A DNA stretch of 10,732 nucleotides from Gammaproteobacteria bacterium UBA3532 (GCA_002376965.1 DFOV01000018.1:2186-12917); one strand, 5' to 3'; positions 1 to 6,892 are shown, counted from the stretch's first letter. The notes: generated by a model from the letters alone, not told the origin. Numbers and translations: made by a program.

Positions 1-1
1 A

Positions 2-1807
2 GTTCCAGCGACCCATTCGCCTAGCTATAGATCCATGTTGCGTTTCTTTCCAGGAGAAGCGAGCGATATATTGGAAATATTATTCGATGACTTAAAGCGA
101 TGGGGTAAGGGGTTCGATCTTGAACTTCCGGTGATCACAGCACAGGGCCATTCGAAATGGGTAAGATGTCAGAGTCAGCGAGACCTTACTGAGGATCAGG
201 TGCGCATCCATGGAATTCTGATGGATATTTCGGACAAAAGGCGTTCAGAACAGGCTATACGAGAAAGCGAAGGTCGTTTTCGAGCGGTCTATGACCACGC
301 GGCTATGGGGATTGTTGTCGTTTCTAATAGCACTAATATTGTATCAGCCAATATTGCTTTTTGTCAGATGGTGGGAGCCGAACAGTCAGAAATTGTCGTG
401 CAACCTATTGCGTCAGTCGTTGGAGCCTATGAACCCTTGGAGCTAAATGAATGTCTTGAGAAGCTTTTTAGTGGCGATGAACAAACAATCAAACGAGAGC
501 TGTTCGGAAAAGATCGAGCAGGCTTAGAATTGTGTTTATCAATGACGGCTTCATTTATCACGACTAGCCAGGAAAACAAGCCGATGGCTGTCCTGCTATT
601 TGACAACATTACTCAGACAACTCAGTTGCAACGCCAATTGCAGCAAGCTCAGAAAATGGAAGCAATAGGTCAGTTAACGGGTGGGATAGCTCATGACTTT
701 AACAATTTATTGGCTTCTATCATGGGCTATGCCTCACTTGCAAAAGAGAAATACAGTGAAGTCTCCGGCGCACCGAAATTATCTGGCTATTTACAGCAGA
801 TTATTACGGCATCTGAGAGAGCCAAGGATCTCATTCAAAAGATGTTGGCTTTTAGCAGAGGTGGCGAGGCGGAACTAAAAAGATGTGACCTGGTTCATGC
901 GATACAAGAGGCTGTGGTATTGCTATCCTCGGCGATCCCATCAACTATTCGTATCGAAAAGGAAATTACCGAAGGGTTGCCATTGATCATGGCTGATGCT
1001 ACACAGATAAATCAAGTCCTGTTAAATTTGTGTATCAATTCCCGAGATGCTCTCGACAATGAAAAAGGAGCAATACGTATCGGCTTAAAACAGGCACCGG
1101 AAAATAGTGAGGCGATTTGTAGTAGTTGCCGCGAACCCATTCATGGGGCGATGCTTGAACTTTCTGTCAGTGATAATGGTGATGGCATACCGGAAGAGAT
1201 TTTAGAAAAAGTCTTTGATCCATTTTTTACGACAAAGCCCGTTGGAAAAGGAAGTGGGATGGGCCTAGCGATGGTGCATGGAATTATACATGATCATTTT
1301 GGCCATCTTGTTGTTGAAAGTACCCCTGATAAAGGGACTACGTTCAAGCTTTTCTTTCCTGTCGCATTATCTTTGGCTAATGAGTCTGTACCTTCAGTTA
1401 CAAAAGTTGCAGCAGAATACTTTCCATCGGCAATGAGTTGTCGCACAAATCGTATAATGGTGGTTGATGATGATGCGGCTGTTGCTGAGTTAACTTCTGA
1501 GCTATTGAGAACGCAAGGATATGACGTTGATAGTTACACCAGTAGTGATGATGCTTTTGCTGCGTTTAAGCTGAATACACAAGGTTATCAGGCAATCATT
1601 AGTGATCAGACTATGCCTGGCATGACTGGTAGTCAGCTGGCTTCAAAAATTGCTGAGATATCACCAGAAATACCCTTTATCTTATGCTCAGGTTACAAGG
1701 AGGCTATTGCTAATTCTGATATACAGCTTTTAGGGATAGATGCCTGCCTGGATAAACCATTCAATCGTGAAGAGCTGATTTCTGCTTTGGAACAGGTACT
1801 AGTATAG
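2..1807 (+). CDS. Hybrid sensor histidine kinase (PAS-PAS-HisKA-HATPase-REC), 5' end outside window
   Basis: The frame is open to the left edge, so the ATG at 35 is probably internal; residues below count from it. Residues 1-75 are the end of a PAS/PAC domain (WVR, HGI, DIS). About 78-192 is a second PAS domain, then a short helical linker. The HisKA phosphoacceptor is H220 in GGIAHDFNN. The ATPase domain shows the N box (331-340), DNGDGI (380-385), the FDPFFTT F box (394-400) and GSGMGLA (406-412). A receiver domain runs from 472 to the end, with acidic residues D478-D480, phosphoacceptor D524 (SDQTMPG), S552 and K574. No transmembrane segment is visible in the retained part. The protein should autophosphorylate on His and relay to its own Asp; the signal and any downstream partner are unknown. 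A CxxC pair (C362, C365) lies between the N box and DNG motif. No clear terminator follows. Confidence 0.93.
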   Translation, partial: VPATHSPSYRSMLRFFPGEASDILEILFDDLKRWGKGFDLELPVITAQGHSKWVRCQSQRDLTEDQVRIHGILMDISDKRRSEQAIRESEGRFRAVYDHAAMGIVVVSNSTNIVSANIAFCQMVGAEQSEIVVQPIASVVGAYEPLELNECLEKLFSGDEQTIKRELFGKDRAGLELCLSMTASFITTSQENKPMAVLLFDNITQTTQLQRQLQQAQKMEAIGQLTGGIAHDFNNLLASIMGYASLAKEKYSEVSGAPKLSGYLQQIITASERAKDLIQKMLAFSRGGEAELKRCDLVHAIQEAVVLLSSAIPSTIRIEKEITEGLPLIMADATQINQVLLNLCINSRDALDNEKGAIRIGLKQAPENSEAICSSCREPIHGAMLELSVSDNGDGIPEEILEKVFDPFFTTKPVGKGSGMGLAMVHGIIHDHFGHLVVESTPDKGTTFKLFFPVALSLANESVPSVTKVAAEYFPSAMSCRTNRIMVVDDDAAVAELTSELLRTQGYDVDSYTSSDDAFAAFKLNTQGYQAIISDQTMPGMTGSQLASKIAEISPEIPFILCSGYKEAIANSDIQLLGIDACLDKPFNREELISALEQVLV

Positions 1808-1820
1808 GAGGCTTCATTTT

Positions 1821-1883
1821 ATTCGTGAAGTCCATAGTGGAATCTGTGAAGCCCATACTGTTATCCGTGAAGTCTATCGCGTA
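1821..1883. repeat. Three degenerate 21-bp tandem repeats
   Basis: Units are 1821-1841, 1842-1862 and 1863-1883, in exact 21-bp register, sharing the core GTGAAGyCyAT. By hand count, pairwise identity is 14-16 of 21. They lie between the stop of the hybrid kinase (1807) and the stop of the convergent QueD-like gene (1900). The period is a multiple of three, so open frames persist through the array. One of these starts at GTG 1825 behind AGGAGG at 1806-1811 and would give a 19-residue peptide ending at TAA 1882-1884, but the spacing of 13 nt is poor. No classical terminator is seen in this gap. Confidence 0.7.
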
Positions 1884-1899
1884 AGCGGCCCAATATAGC

Positions 1900-2754
1900 T
1901 TAGGCAAACGCGATGGCTCCCTTCTTGATGCCTTCAAAGGCTTTGACCTTATATGAGTTGCCAGGGTTATTTTTCTTAAGGTACTCTGCCAGGTACTTGG
2001 CAATAAGTTCTACGGTTGAATCATAAGGAATAACTTGGCAAAAACAAGCAGGAAGACTCAGCTCGAAGCGGCCTTGGGGAGCAGTATAGCCAATGGTAAG
2101 GTAGTTGATGCCGTTATCAGTATAGCGCGACTCGATATGCGACTCTGTTGCAATATAAATATCTTGCCATGTATTGGCTAAGGCATTCTCTGTATCTAAA
2201 CACCGTTCACCGTTAAGTTGAACCTCAATACGCGATCGGTGACCGTGGGCTATTCGTTGGCAGTTGCCCTGGTGCTTTTGCAGTCCATGAGTATAGTGAT
2301 AATAGGCACTTTCTATTTCTTCTTCGCGTAGAAAAGTGCGTATTTCTTTTACATTATGCGGCAGAAGTGCTAAGAGCTCCGCTTCCAGGCGTTTAGCGAA
2401 AATGCTTTTAGTAAGAGACTGCTCATTAAATAACGCAACTGCTTCACTAGGGCCATAGTGCGTAATATGCCCACCATTACTTAAAGGCATAGTGACACGG
2501 CAATAGTCGTTGCTTTCTTTTTCAACTGTGCATCCGGTGTAAGATGTGGGCACCCAGAGCTTATGGTCATATGAATCGTCAACGTATTGGCGAATGACTT
2601 TTTTAACCAGCCCAAAATCAAAGACCATGCCTTGCTCATCCAAGTCGCCATATAGCTGGACGTCCAGGTACCAGCTTTCTCCTACGACTCCTCTATGAGG
2701 ATCGAGATAGGAGAAGTCAATATTAGTCAGTTCGTTAACAAATAGGCTAGCCAT
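1900..2754 (-). CDS. Two-domain QueD/6-pyruvoyl-tetrahydropterin synthase family protein
   Basis: At 284 residues it is about twice the length of a single-domain QueD (about 120 residues), and both halves resemble the PTPS/QueD fold. In the N-terminal half, GMVFDF (42-47) and DH (63-64) match the conserved GxVxDF strand and the Asp-His of the family, but the Zn-binding HGH is absent (GES at 25-27). In the C-terminal half, H156, C165 and HGH (170-172) match the Zn ligands and catalytic Cys, and E274 in AFEG matches the conserved late Glu, while the Asp-His is not evident. The likely reaction is therefore on dihydroneopterin triphosphate or a similar pterin, but the substrate is inferred only. 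The start at 2754 has AGGA upstream (CCAGGACATTTTTATG). It is transcribed away from the ComFB gene and converges on the hybrid kinase gene. No other queuosine gene is in the window. Confidence 0.78.
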   Translation of the reverse strand: MASLFVNELTNIDFSYLDPHRGVVGESWYLDVQLYGDLDEQGMVFDFGLVKKVIRQYVDDSYDHKLWVPTSYTGCTVEKESNDYCRVTMPLSNGGHITHYGPSEAVALFNEQSLTKSIFAKRLEAELLALLPHNVKEIRTFLREEEIESAYYHYTHGLQKHQGNCQRIAHGHRSRIEVQLNGERCLDTENALANTWQDIYIATESHIESRYTDNGINYLTIGYTAPQGRFELSLPACFCQVIPYDSTVELIAKYLAEYLKKNNPGNSYKVKAFEGIKKGAIAFA

Positions 2755-2786
2755 AAAAATGTCCTGGAAGGTTCGGGGAACTCGTA

Positions 2787-2801
2787 CATGTTTTAAACGT
2801 G
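2787..2801. promoter_or_regulatory. Quasi-palindrome upstream of the QueD-like gene
   Basis: CATGTTT and AAACGTG flank a single T, giving 7-bp arms with one mismatch. The site lies about 33 bp upstream of the minus-strand start at 2754, where an operator could sit. No convincing -10/-35 pair for this gene could be read. It may be chance. Confidence 0.25.
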
Positions 2802-2878
2802 GCTATGTTATCGTATATTCAAGTTTGCGGCCATTTTTTGGTGCGTGTTTGTTACTATCGCCGATCAGCGTGAAGTAA

Positions 2879-2900
2879 CTCGGATATAATTATAGCCGAG
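2879..2900. promoter_or_regulatory. 22-bp near-perfect palindrome in divergent intergenic region
   Basis: The outer arms CTCGG (2879-2883) and CCGAG (2896-2900) enclose the perfect palindrome TATAATTATA (2885-2894). Only the pair 2884/2895 breaks the symmetry. The core includes a TATAAT hexamer on each strand, so it could be a -10 element for either gene, an operator, or both; no good -35 box is visible at 16-18 bp on either side. The surrounding 2755-3037 region separates the divergent QueD-like and ComFB genes and I see no coding sequence in it. Confidence 0.45.
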
Positions 2901-3037
2901 GCTTAGGTTGGGAGTGGGGCTGCAAATAAAATTTGATATTGCGATTAATTCGGCTAAGCAGCCTTATTTAGGCTATAGTGATGACAGGAAAGTCGATAAC
3001 AATAAAATGAGATGGTTTAACCTCTTGGGAGAATCGT

Positions 3038-3331
3038 ATGTATAAAGAAAAATATCCTCATGATGACTTGGAAAACCTGACTGAGGAAATCGTTTATCAA
3101 CAAATTCACCACCTATTAGAGTCTGATGCATCGATTGAGTTAACTGAAGTCTCTTTGCAAGATGTCGCTGCGATTGCTCTGAATAATCTCAAGCCGCTTT
3201 ATGCTACCAGCTTCCTGGATAAGATTAATCCGCGCGACGAATTTAAGAAAGAGATTGCTTCCGTGACGGAGGAAGCTGCGAAGCAGGTAAAAGCAGCCGT
3301 TGATCGCGTTATGGAGCAACCACACGATTAG
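3038..3331 (+). CDS. ComFB-family small protein
   Basis: This 97-residue protein carries the ComFB (late competence development) pattern: ENLTEEIV (12-19) at the start of the first helix, HHLLES (24-29), then DVAAIALNNLKPLYATS (42-58), which corresponds to the family core LDVAAIALNRLPPxYVVS. The Cys cluster (CxCxxC type) often found just before the DVAA motif is missing; residues 30-40 hold no Cys at all. From what I recall, ComFB-type proteins in cyanobacteria and Bacillus bind cyclic di-GMP, so a signalling role is more likely than DNA uptake, but this is inference. There is no signal peptide or membrane segment, and the C-terminal third is a charged helix. The GGGAG Shine-Dalgarno lies 7 nt before the ATG. 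It stands alone between two long intergenic regions. Confidence 0.82.
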   Translation: MYKEKYPHDDLENLTEEIVYQQIHHLLESDASIELTEVSLQDVAAIALNNLKPLYATSFLDKINPRDEFKKEIASVTEEAAKQVKAAVDRVMEQPHD

Positions 3332-3345
3332 TCATCGTAGGTTTT

Positions 3346-3395
3346 GGTGCAAATCCAGCGACCTAGCTGCACCAGTAGGTGCATGTGTGTGCATC
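3346..3395 (+). repeat. GGTGCA/TGCACC cluster with mutually exclusive hairpins
   Basis: GGTGCA (3346-3351), TGCACC (3368-3373), GGTGCA (3378-3383) and TGCATC (3390-3395) follow each other. The second element can pair with the first (16-nt loop) or the third (4-nt loop AGTA). The third can also pair with the fourth (6-nt loop, one G-U). No T-tract follows, so this is not a standard intrinsic terminator. It begins 14 nt after the ComFB stop codon. Confidence 0.5.
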
Positions 3396-3475
3396 AAAAT
3401 AATGCAAGATATTGTATCAACTACCAATATACGCTAGCGGTACATGTTGGGATTGGCCGTAACCTGCTGAATATT

Positions 3476-3494
3476 ATCAATAATCCATATTGAT
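3476..3494. repeat. Perfect 7-bp inverted repeat, AT-rich
   Basis: ATCAATA and TATTGAT flank the 5-nt spacer ATCCA. The size and symmetry suit a dimeric repressor site, but it lies more than 200 bp from the next start codon, so a role for either neighbour is uncertain. Confidence 0.35.
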
Positions 3495-3635
3495 CTTGGT
3501 GTTGGCAACGTTATTGCTTATATCTGGTTGCCTGCTTAAGCTATTTTTTGTTTTGCACGCCATTGCCTTAAAAACAAAGAGTGGCCTAAGTAGTGCGTGG
3601 GTATATAGGTAGTATACTGTGGATAGTCGATCCTG

Positions 3636-3658
3636 CAGCGGTGGTATTTCCACCGCTG
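3636..3658 (+). promoter_or_regulatory. GC-rich 9-bp stem hairpin in leader of the PP2C-kinase gene
   Basis: CAGCGGTGG pairs perfectly with CCACCGCTG around the 5-nt loop TATTT. It is followed by TTTGGG rather than a T-run, so it is a poor intrinsic terminator. It ends 41 nt before the ATG at 3700. A possible -10 (TATACT, 3613-3618) lies just upstream, which would put the hairpin near the 5' end of the transcript. It could be a terminator remnant, an attenuator or an mRNA-stabilising stem. Confidence 0.5.
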
Positions 3659-3699
3659 TTTGGGTCACTTAATCGATCCTTCCTTCTTTCACATCGCTT

Positions 3700-5409
3700 A
3701 TGAATCAACTCTCATTGAATATCGCCCAATTTTCTATGGCTGGCAGGAAAGATGAAAATGAAGATTTTCATGGCGCCATTGTGCCCATAGGTACTGCTTT
3801 AAAATATAAAGGTGCGGCTGTAGTCATTGCTGATGGCATCAGTGCCAGCGACGCGGGTAAAGAAGCTAGTGAGTGCTGTGTTGCTAATTTCTTGTCGGAT
3901 TACTACTCAACCCCAACCAGCTGGTCTGTTAAGCAGTCGTCTGGAAAAGTTCTCACCGCTTTGAATTCCTGGCTTTTTAGCCAAGGCCAGCGCGATCCGC
4001 TCATGGCCAAGGGGTTGGTTAGCACGCTATCCATTCTCATTATTAAATCCCATACCGCACATATTTTTCATGTCGGAGACAGCAGGGTGTATCGCTGGCG
4101 CGGTGGAGTCTTAGAACAGCTTACACATGATCATAGATATTATACCAGTGCAACTAATCACTACCTTACCAGAGCCATGGGCGCGGATCTTCACCTTGAC
4201 TTGGATTATGTGAGGACACCCGTTGAAGTGGGCGATCAGTTTTTTCTTTCAACTGATGGTGTACATGATTATCTGACAGACAGGCACATATGCGACTTGC
4301 TGGAGAAGTATGCTGAACAGTTTGATAAAACACCTCAATATGTTGCACAAGAAGCATTTGATAACGGTAGTTTAGACAATATTACATGCCAGCTAGTTAC
4401 TGTCGATTCGCTAGAACAAGAAGATGCTGATGAAGCCTATGAGCGTCTAAAGCAGTTGCCATTTCCCCCCCCTCTTAATGTAGGTTGCAAGCTTGATGGT
4501 TATGAAATCAGCGAAGAAATCTATGCGAGTAGCCGTTCACAGCTTTATTTGGCTAAGAACATTAAAACAGGTGAGCAGGTTGCACTGAAAACACCTTCAC
4601 CAAACTACGAAGATGAGCCAGCTTATATTGAGCGTTTTATTTGTGAAGAATGGGTTGGTCGACGGGTTGAAAATAAGCATTTAATGCGAATTCTAGAGCC
4701 ACCCCAAGACAGGAAGTTTCTCTATTATATCTCTGAGTATATCCAGGGAAGTAGTTTGGCACGGTGGATTGAACACCACCCCAAGCCAGAAATTGGTGAA
4801 GTTCTTGTGCTGGTTGATGGAATCATTAAAGGCGTTAGAGCACTGCATCGAAAAGAAACGCTTCATCAGGATTTGAAACCAGACAATATCATGCTGACCG
4901 AAGGGAATACGGTGAAAATTGTTGACTTCGGCTCGGTTCGAGTGGCAGGTATTCAAGACACTTATAGTGTTTTCGGACGCGAAACATTACTAGGTACCGA
5001 ACAATACACCGCGCCTGAGTATCTGAGCGCGGGTTCCGTTTCAATAAAGTCTGATCTGTATGCCATTGGTGTGATTGTTTATGAAATGTTGACTGGCGGA
5101 AAACATCCTTATGGCGACAATGCTAGCGCAGCAAATGTGCATAAGCGCAAGTATATCCCCGCTAGTCGTTTCAATAAAATGGTGACTCCTTGGATAGATG
5201 GTGCGCTTAAAAGGGCGACCCGAATCGATCCGCGGATGCGTTATGATAGTCTCTCTGAGTTTTGGAATGACTTGGAACATCCCAATCCCCGCTATGCAGA
5301 ATACGACCAGCAGCCTCTTATGGAGCGAGAGCCAGTTAGGTTCTGGCAGATCTTTTTCGTGATTTCCTTGATGGCTAATTTTTATTTGTTATTCCTTGTT
5401 GCCAGCTAA
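3700..5409 (+). CDS. Bifunctional PP2C-type phosphatase / Ser-Thr protein kinase, membrane-anchored
   Basis: Residues 1-235 are a PP2C domain with the metal-binding and catalytic motifs RKDENED (16-22), DG (45-46), GDS (126-128), STDGVHD (184-190) and DN (226-227). Residues 265-525 are a kinase domain: a weak Gly-poor loop (272-286), VALK with K297, HQDLKPDN (389-396, Gln replacing the Arg of HRD), DFG (409-411) and APE (438-440). One hydrophobic segment (about 548-568) at the C-terminus should anchor it, with both enzymes in the cytoplasm. I recall similar fusions beside nitrate assimilation genes in Pseudomonas-type genomes, but none are seen here. The kinase targets and signal are unknown. 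ATG 3700 is chosen because an in-frame stop lies at 3670-3672 and the PP2C pattern begins right after it. There is no Shine-Dalgarno; the leader is pyrimidine-rich (3678-3690). Confidence 0.92.
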   Translation: MNQLSLNIAQFSMAGRKDENEDFHGAIVPIGTALKYKGAAVVIADGISASDAGKEASECCVANFLSDYYSTPTSWSVKQSSGKVLTALNSWLFSQGQRDPLMAKGLVSTLSILIIKSHTAHIFHVGDSRVYRWRGGVLEQLTHDHRYYTSATNHYLTRAMGADLHLDLDYVRTPVEVGDQFFLSTDGVHDYLTDRHICDLLEKYAEQFDKTPQYVAQEAFDNGSLDNITCQLVTVDSLEQEDADEAYERLKQLPFPPPLNVGCKLDGYEISEEIYASSRSQLYLAKNIKTGEQVALKTPSPNYEDEPAYIERFICEEWVGRRVENKHLMRILEPPQDRKFLYYISEYIQGSSLARWIEHHPKPEIGEVLVLVDGIIKGVRALHRKETLHQDLKPDNIMLTEGNTVKIVDFGSVRVAGIQDTYSVFGRETLLGTEQYTAPEYLSAGSVSIKSDLYAIGVIVYEMLTGGKHPYGDNASAANVHKRKYIPASRFNKMVTPWIDGALKRATRIDPRMRYDSLSEFWNDLEHPNPRYAEYDQQPLMEREPVRFWQIFFVISLMANFYLLFLVAS

Positions 5410-5412
5410 GTG

Positions 5413-5449
5413 CTTAAGGCTATAGTTATTACTTAAGGTATAGTTATAC
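5413..5449. repeat. Tandem direct repeat upstream of phhB
   Basis: CTTAAGG-C-TATAGTTAT (from 5413) is repeated as CTTAAGG-TATAGTTAT (from 5432). The two copies are 19 bp apart, nearly two helical turns, and differ by one inserted C. They lie just after the stop of the PP2C-kinase gene and before the phhB promoter region, so they suit a regulator binding two adjacent sites. Confidence 0.5.
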
Positions 5450-5451
5450 CT
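5436..5451. promoter_or_regulatory. Perfect inverted repeat, candidate operator of phhB
   Basis: AGGTATA and TATACCT flank GT, giving 7-bp perfect arms. The right edge touches the place where a -35 box would lie for the TATAAT at 5473-5478. It does not match the TyrR/PhhR box (TGTAAA-N6-TTTACA) that I know for phenylalanine catabolism genes. Confidence 0.45.
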
Positions 5452-5478
5452 GAGTACATTAAGCAGCTTAGATATAAT
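5450..5478 (+). promoter_or_regulatory. Candidate phhB promoter
   Basis: A perfect -10 hexamer TATAAT lies at 5473-5478, with a weak -35 candidate CTGAGT at 5450-5455 (17-bp spacing, 3 of 6 matches). The start codon follows 22 nt after the -10. A poor -35 beside an inverted repeat fits a regulated promoter. Confidence 0.45.
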
Positions 5479-5500
5479 CGGCGATATATGGAGGATGACA

Positions 5501-5833
5501 ATGAGTGATTTAGCTTCGAACGCCTGTGAGGCTTGTCGGGTTGGTGCGCCTCGCGTATCTGAATCAGAAGAGAATGATTTACTGGTTCAACTGGAAAGCT
5601 GGCAAATTGATGATGTCGATGGGATCCGCCAGTTGAATAAGACCTTTGAATTTGAAAATTTCGTTGATGCTCTAGTATTCACTAATAAAGTGGGGCAGCT
5701 CGCAGAGCAAGAAGGCCATCATCCAGCGATTATTACCGAGTGGGGTAAGGTCACTGTTTATTGGTGGACACACAAGATCGGTGGCCTGCATAAAAACGAC
5801 TTCATCATGGCGGCAAAAACGGATGCTTTATAA
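5501..5833 (+). CDS. phhB: Pterin-4a-carbinolamine dehydratase
   Basis: This 110-residue protein dehydrates 4a-hydroxytetrahydrobiopterin (or its bacterial equivalent) so that the cofactor of aromatic amino acid hydroxylases can be recycled. The family signature is present: E69, H73-H74-P75, W/Y in the VTVYWWT strand (85-90), H91 and D100. The N-terminal CEACRVGAP (9-17) is typical of proteobacterial PhhB proteins. The first possible ATG (5495) directly abuts the GGAGG at 5490-5494, so the second ATG (5501, 6-nt spacing) is taken as the start. It is not joined to a phenylalanine hydroxylase gene here, although phhA may lie elsewhere. It follows the PP2C-kinase gene by 91 nt but probably has its own promoter, and is closed by a strong terminator. 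Confidence 0.95.
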   Translation: MSDLASNACEACRVGAPRVSESEENDLLVQLESWQIDDVDGIRQLNKTFEFENFVDALVFTNKVGQLAEQEGHHPAIITEWGKVTVYWWTHKIGGLHKNDFIMAAKTDAL

Positions 5834-5836
5834 GGC

Positions 5837-5866
5837 GAAGCTTTCTTTAGGGTGAAAGCTTCTTTT
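5837..5866 (+). terminator. Rho-independent terminator after phhB
   Basis: GAAGCTTTC (5837-5845) pairs perfectly with GAAAGCTTC (5854-5862) around an 8-nt loop, followed by TTTT (5863-5866). It starts 3 nt after the phhB stop. The convergent lipA gene ends 48 nt further on and may share the stem, but the A-tract needed for the reverse direction is not clear. Confidence 0.85.
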
Positions 5867-5914
5867 CCCTTGTCACTTGTTCTCTAAAGGTATTGCGGCG
5901 ACCAGTTAAAAGGC

Positions 5915-6892
5915 CTAGCCGACTTTCTCTCCGGCGGCCTGCAGATCCGCATGATATGAAGAGCGTACCATCGGACCACTGGCTACATTGGTGAATCCAA
6001 GTTTTTTGGCTAGATTCCCTAGGTGTTCAAACTCATCAGGTGTGACAAAGCGTTTGACGGCAAGATGATCTTTACTCGGTTGAAGGTACTGACCGATAGT
6101 GATCATGTCGATGTCATGTTTCCGCATATCGAACATCACTTGTTCTATCTCATCTAGCTCTTCACCCAAGCCAACCATCAGACCTGATTTGGTGGGGATG
6201 CCTGGATAGCGCTGTTTAAAGGCTTTTAATAGATCAAGTGACCATTGATAGTCTGAACCAGGTCGTACTGCTTTGTATAGCCGTGGAACCGTCTCAAGGT
6301 TGTGGTTGAAAACATCTGGGAGAGCATTGCCCAGGTTGTCTAAGGCTGCATCCATTCGACCGCGAAAATCCGGAACCAGCACTTCTATTTTCAGATCGGG
6401 GCTTAGCTCGCGTGAGGCTTTGACGCAGTCCGAAAAATGTTGTGCTCCACCATCACGAAGATCATCGCGATCAACCGAAGTAATTACCACGTACTTTAAC
6501 GCCATATTCTTAATGGTTTCGGCTAGATGCTTCGGCTCGTTTTCGTCGGGTGGAAGAGGGCGCCCATGGCCTACATCGCAAAAAGGACAGCGGCGTGTAC
6601 AAATATCGCCAAGGATCATGAATGTTGCGGTTCCGTGACCAAAGCATTCGGGCAGGTTGGGACAAGCGGCTTCTTCACATACGGTATGTAGTTTTTGTTC
6701 GCGTAGTACCTTTTTAATTTTGGAGATATTCTGGCTGTGCGGGATTTTTACGCGGATCCAATCAGGCTTGCGTGGCACTTCTTCACTGGGAATTACTTTG
6801 ACTGGTATCCTGGATACTTTATCCGCTCCACGAAGCTTTACACCTGCTTCAACCTTAGGTGCTTTTTTCGAGGAAGATGGGTTGTTTGACAT
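5915..6892 (-). CDS. lipA: Lipoyl synthase
   Basis: This radical SAM enzyme inserts two sulfur atoms into octanoyl groups on the E2 subunits and GcvH, the last step of lipoate synthesis. All cluster ligands are visible: the auxiliary cluster motif C72-x4-C77-x5-C83, the radical SAM motif C98-x3-C102-x2-C105, and the C-terminal RSSYHA (310-315), whose Ser ligates the auxiliary cluster. The length of 325 residues is normal. The N-terminal 40 residues are basic and variable, as in the family. The start at 6892 lies 8 nt after the lipB stop, with a weak AGGT ahead of it, so translation is probably coupled to lipB. It is the last gene of the minus-strand run. Confidence 0.98.
   Translation of the reverse strand: MSNNPSSSKKAPKVEAGVKLRGADKVSRIPVKVIPSEEVPRKPDWIRVKIPHSQNISKIKKVLREQKLHTVCEEAACPNLPECFGHGTATFMILGDICTRRCPFCDVGHGRPLPPDENEPKHLAETIKNMALKYVVITSVDRDDLRDGGAQHFSDCVKASRELSPDLKIEVLVPDFRGRMDAALDNLGNALPDVFNHNLETVPRLYKAVRPGSDYQWSLDLLKAFKQRYPGIPTKSGLMVGLGEELDEIEQVMFDMRKHDIDMITIGQYLQPSKDHLAVKRFVTPDEFEHLGNLAKKLGFTNVASGPMVRSSYHADLQAAGEKVG

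Larger units (their letters stand above)
3332..3699. other. 368-bp noncoding region rich in inverted repeats
   Basis: Between the ComFB gene and the PP2C-kinase gene I find no plausible protein gene: the only sizeable open frame (minus strand, 3477-3668) has no recognisable content and overlaps the hairpins. The region holds a GGTGCA/TGCACC cluster (3346-3395), an AT-rich inverted repeat (3476-3494), a GGCAAC/GTTGCC pair (3504-3509 and 3527-3532), a possible -10 TATACT (3613-3618, no clear -35) and a strong GC-rich hairpin (3636-3658). An undetected small RNA is possible but not shown. Confidence 0.5.

Noticed and set aside
1825..1884. Possible 19-residue peptide from GTG 1825 behind AGGAGG
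   Set aside because: The 13-nt spacing is too long and the GTG start is weak; the open frame follows simply from the 21-bp repeat period. Kept only as a note in the repeat finding.
3636..3658. Hairpin as a rho-independent terminator for the ComFB transcript
   Set aside because: The stem is strong but is followed by TTTGGG rather than a T-run, and it is over 300 bp from the ComFB stop, so I list it as a leader structure.
3477..3668. 63-codon minus-strand open frame in the intergenic region before the PP2C-kinase gene
   Set aside because: It has no recognisable motif, it overlaps the 3636-3658 hairpin, and it lies across the leader of the downstream gene; it looks like a chance frame.
5495..5500. 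First ATG of the phhB frame as the start codon
   Set aside because: It directly abuts the GGAGG ribosome site with zero spacing; the ATG at 5501 has 6-nt spacing.
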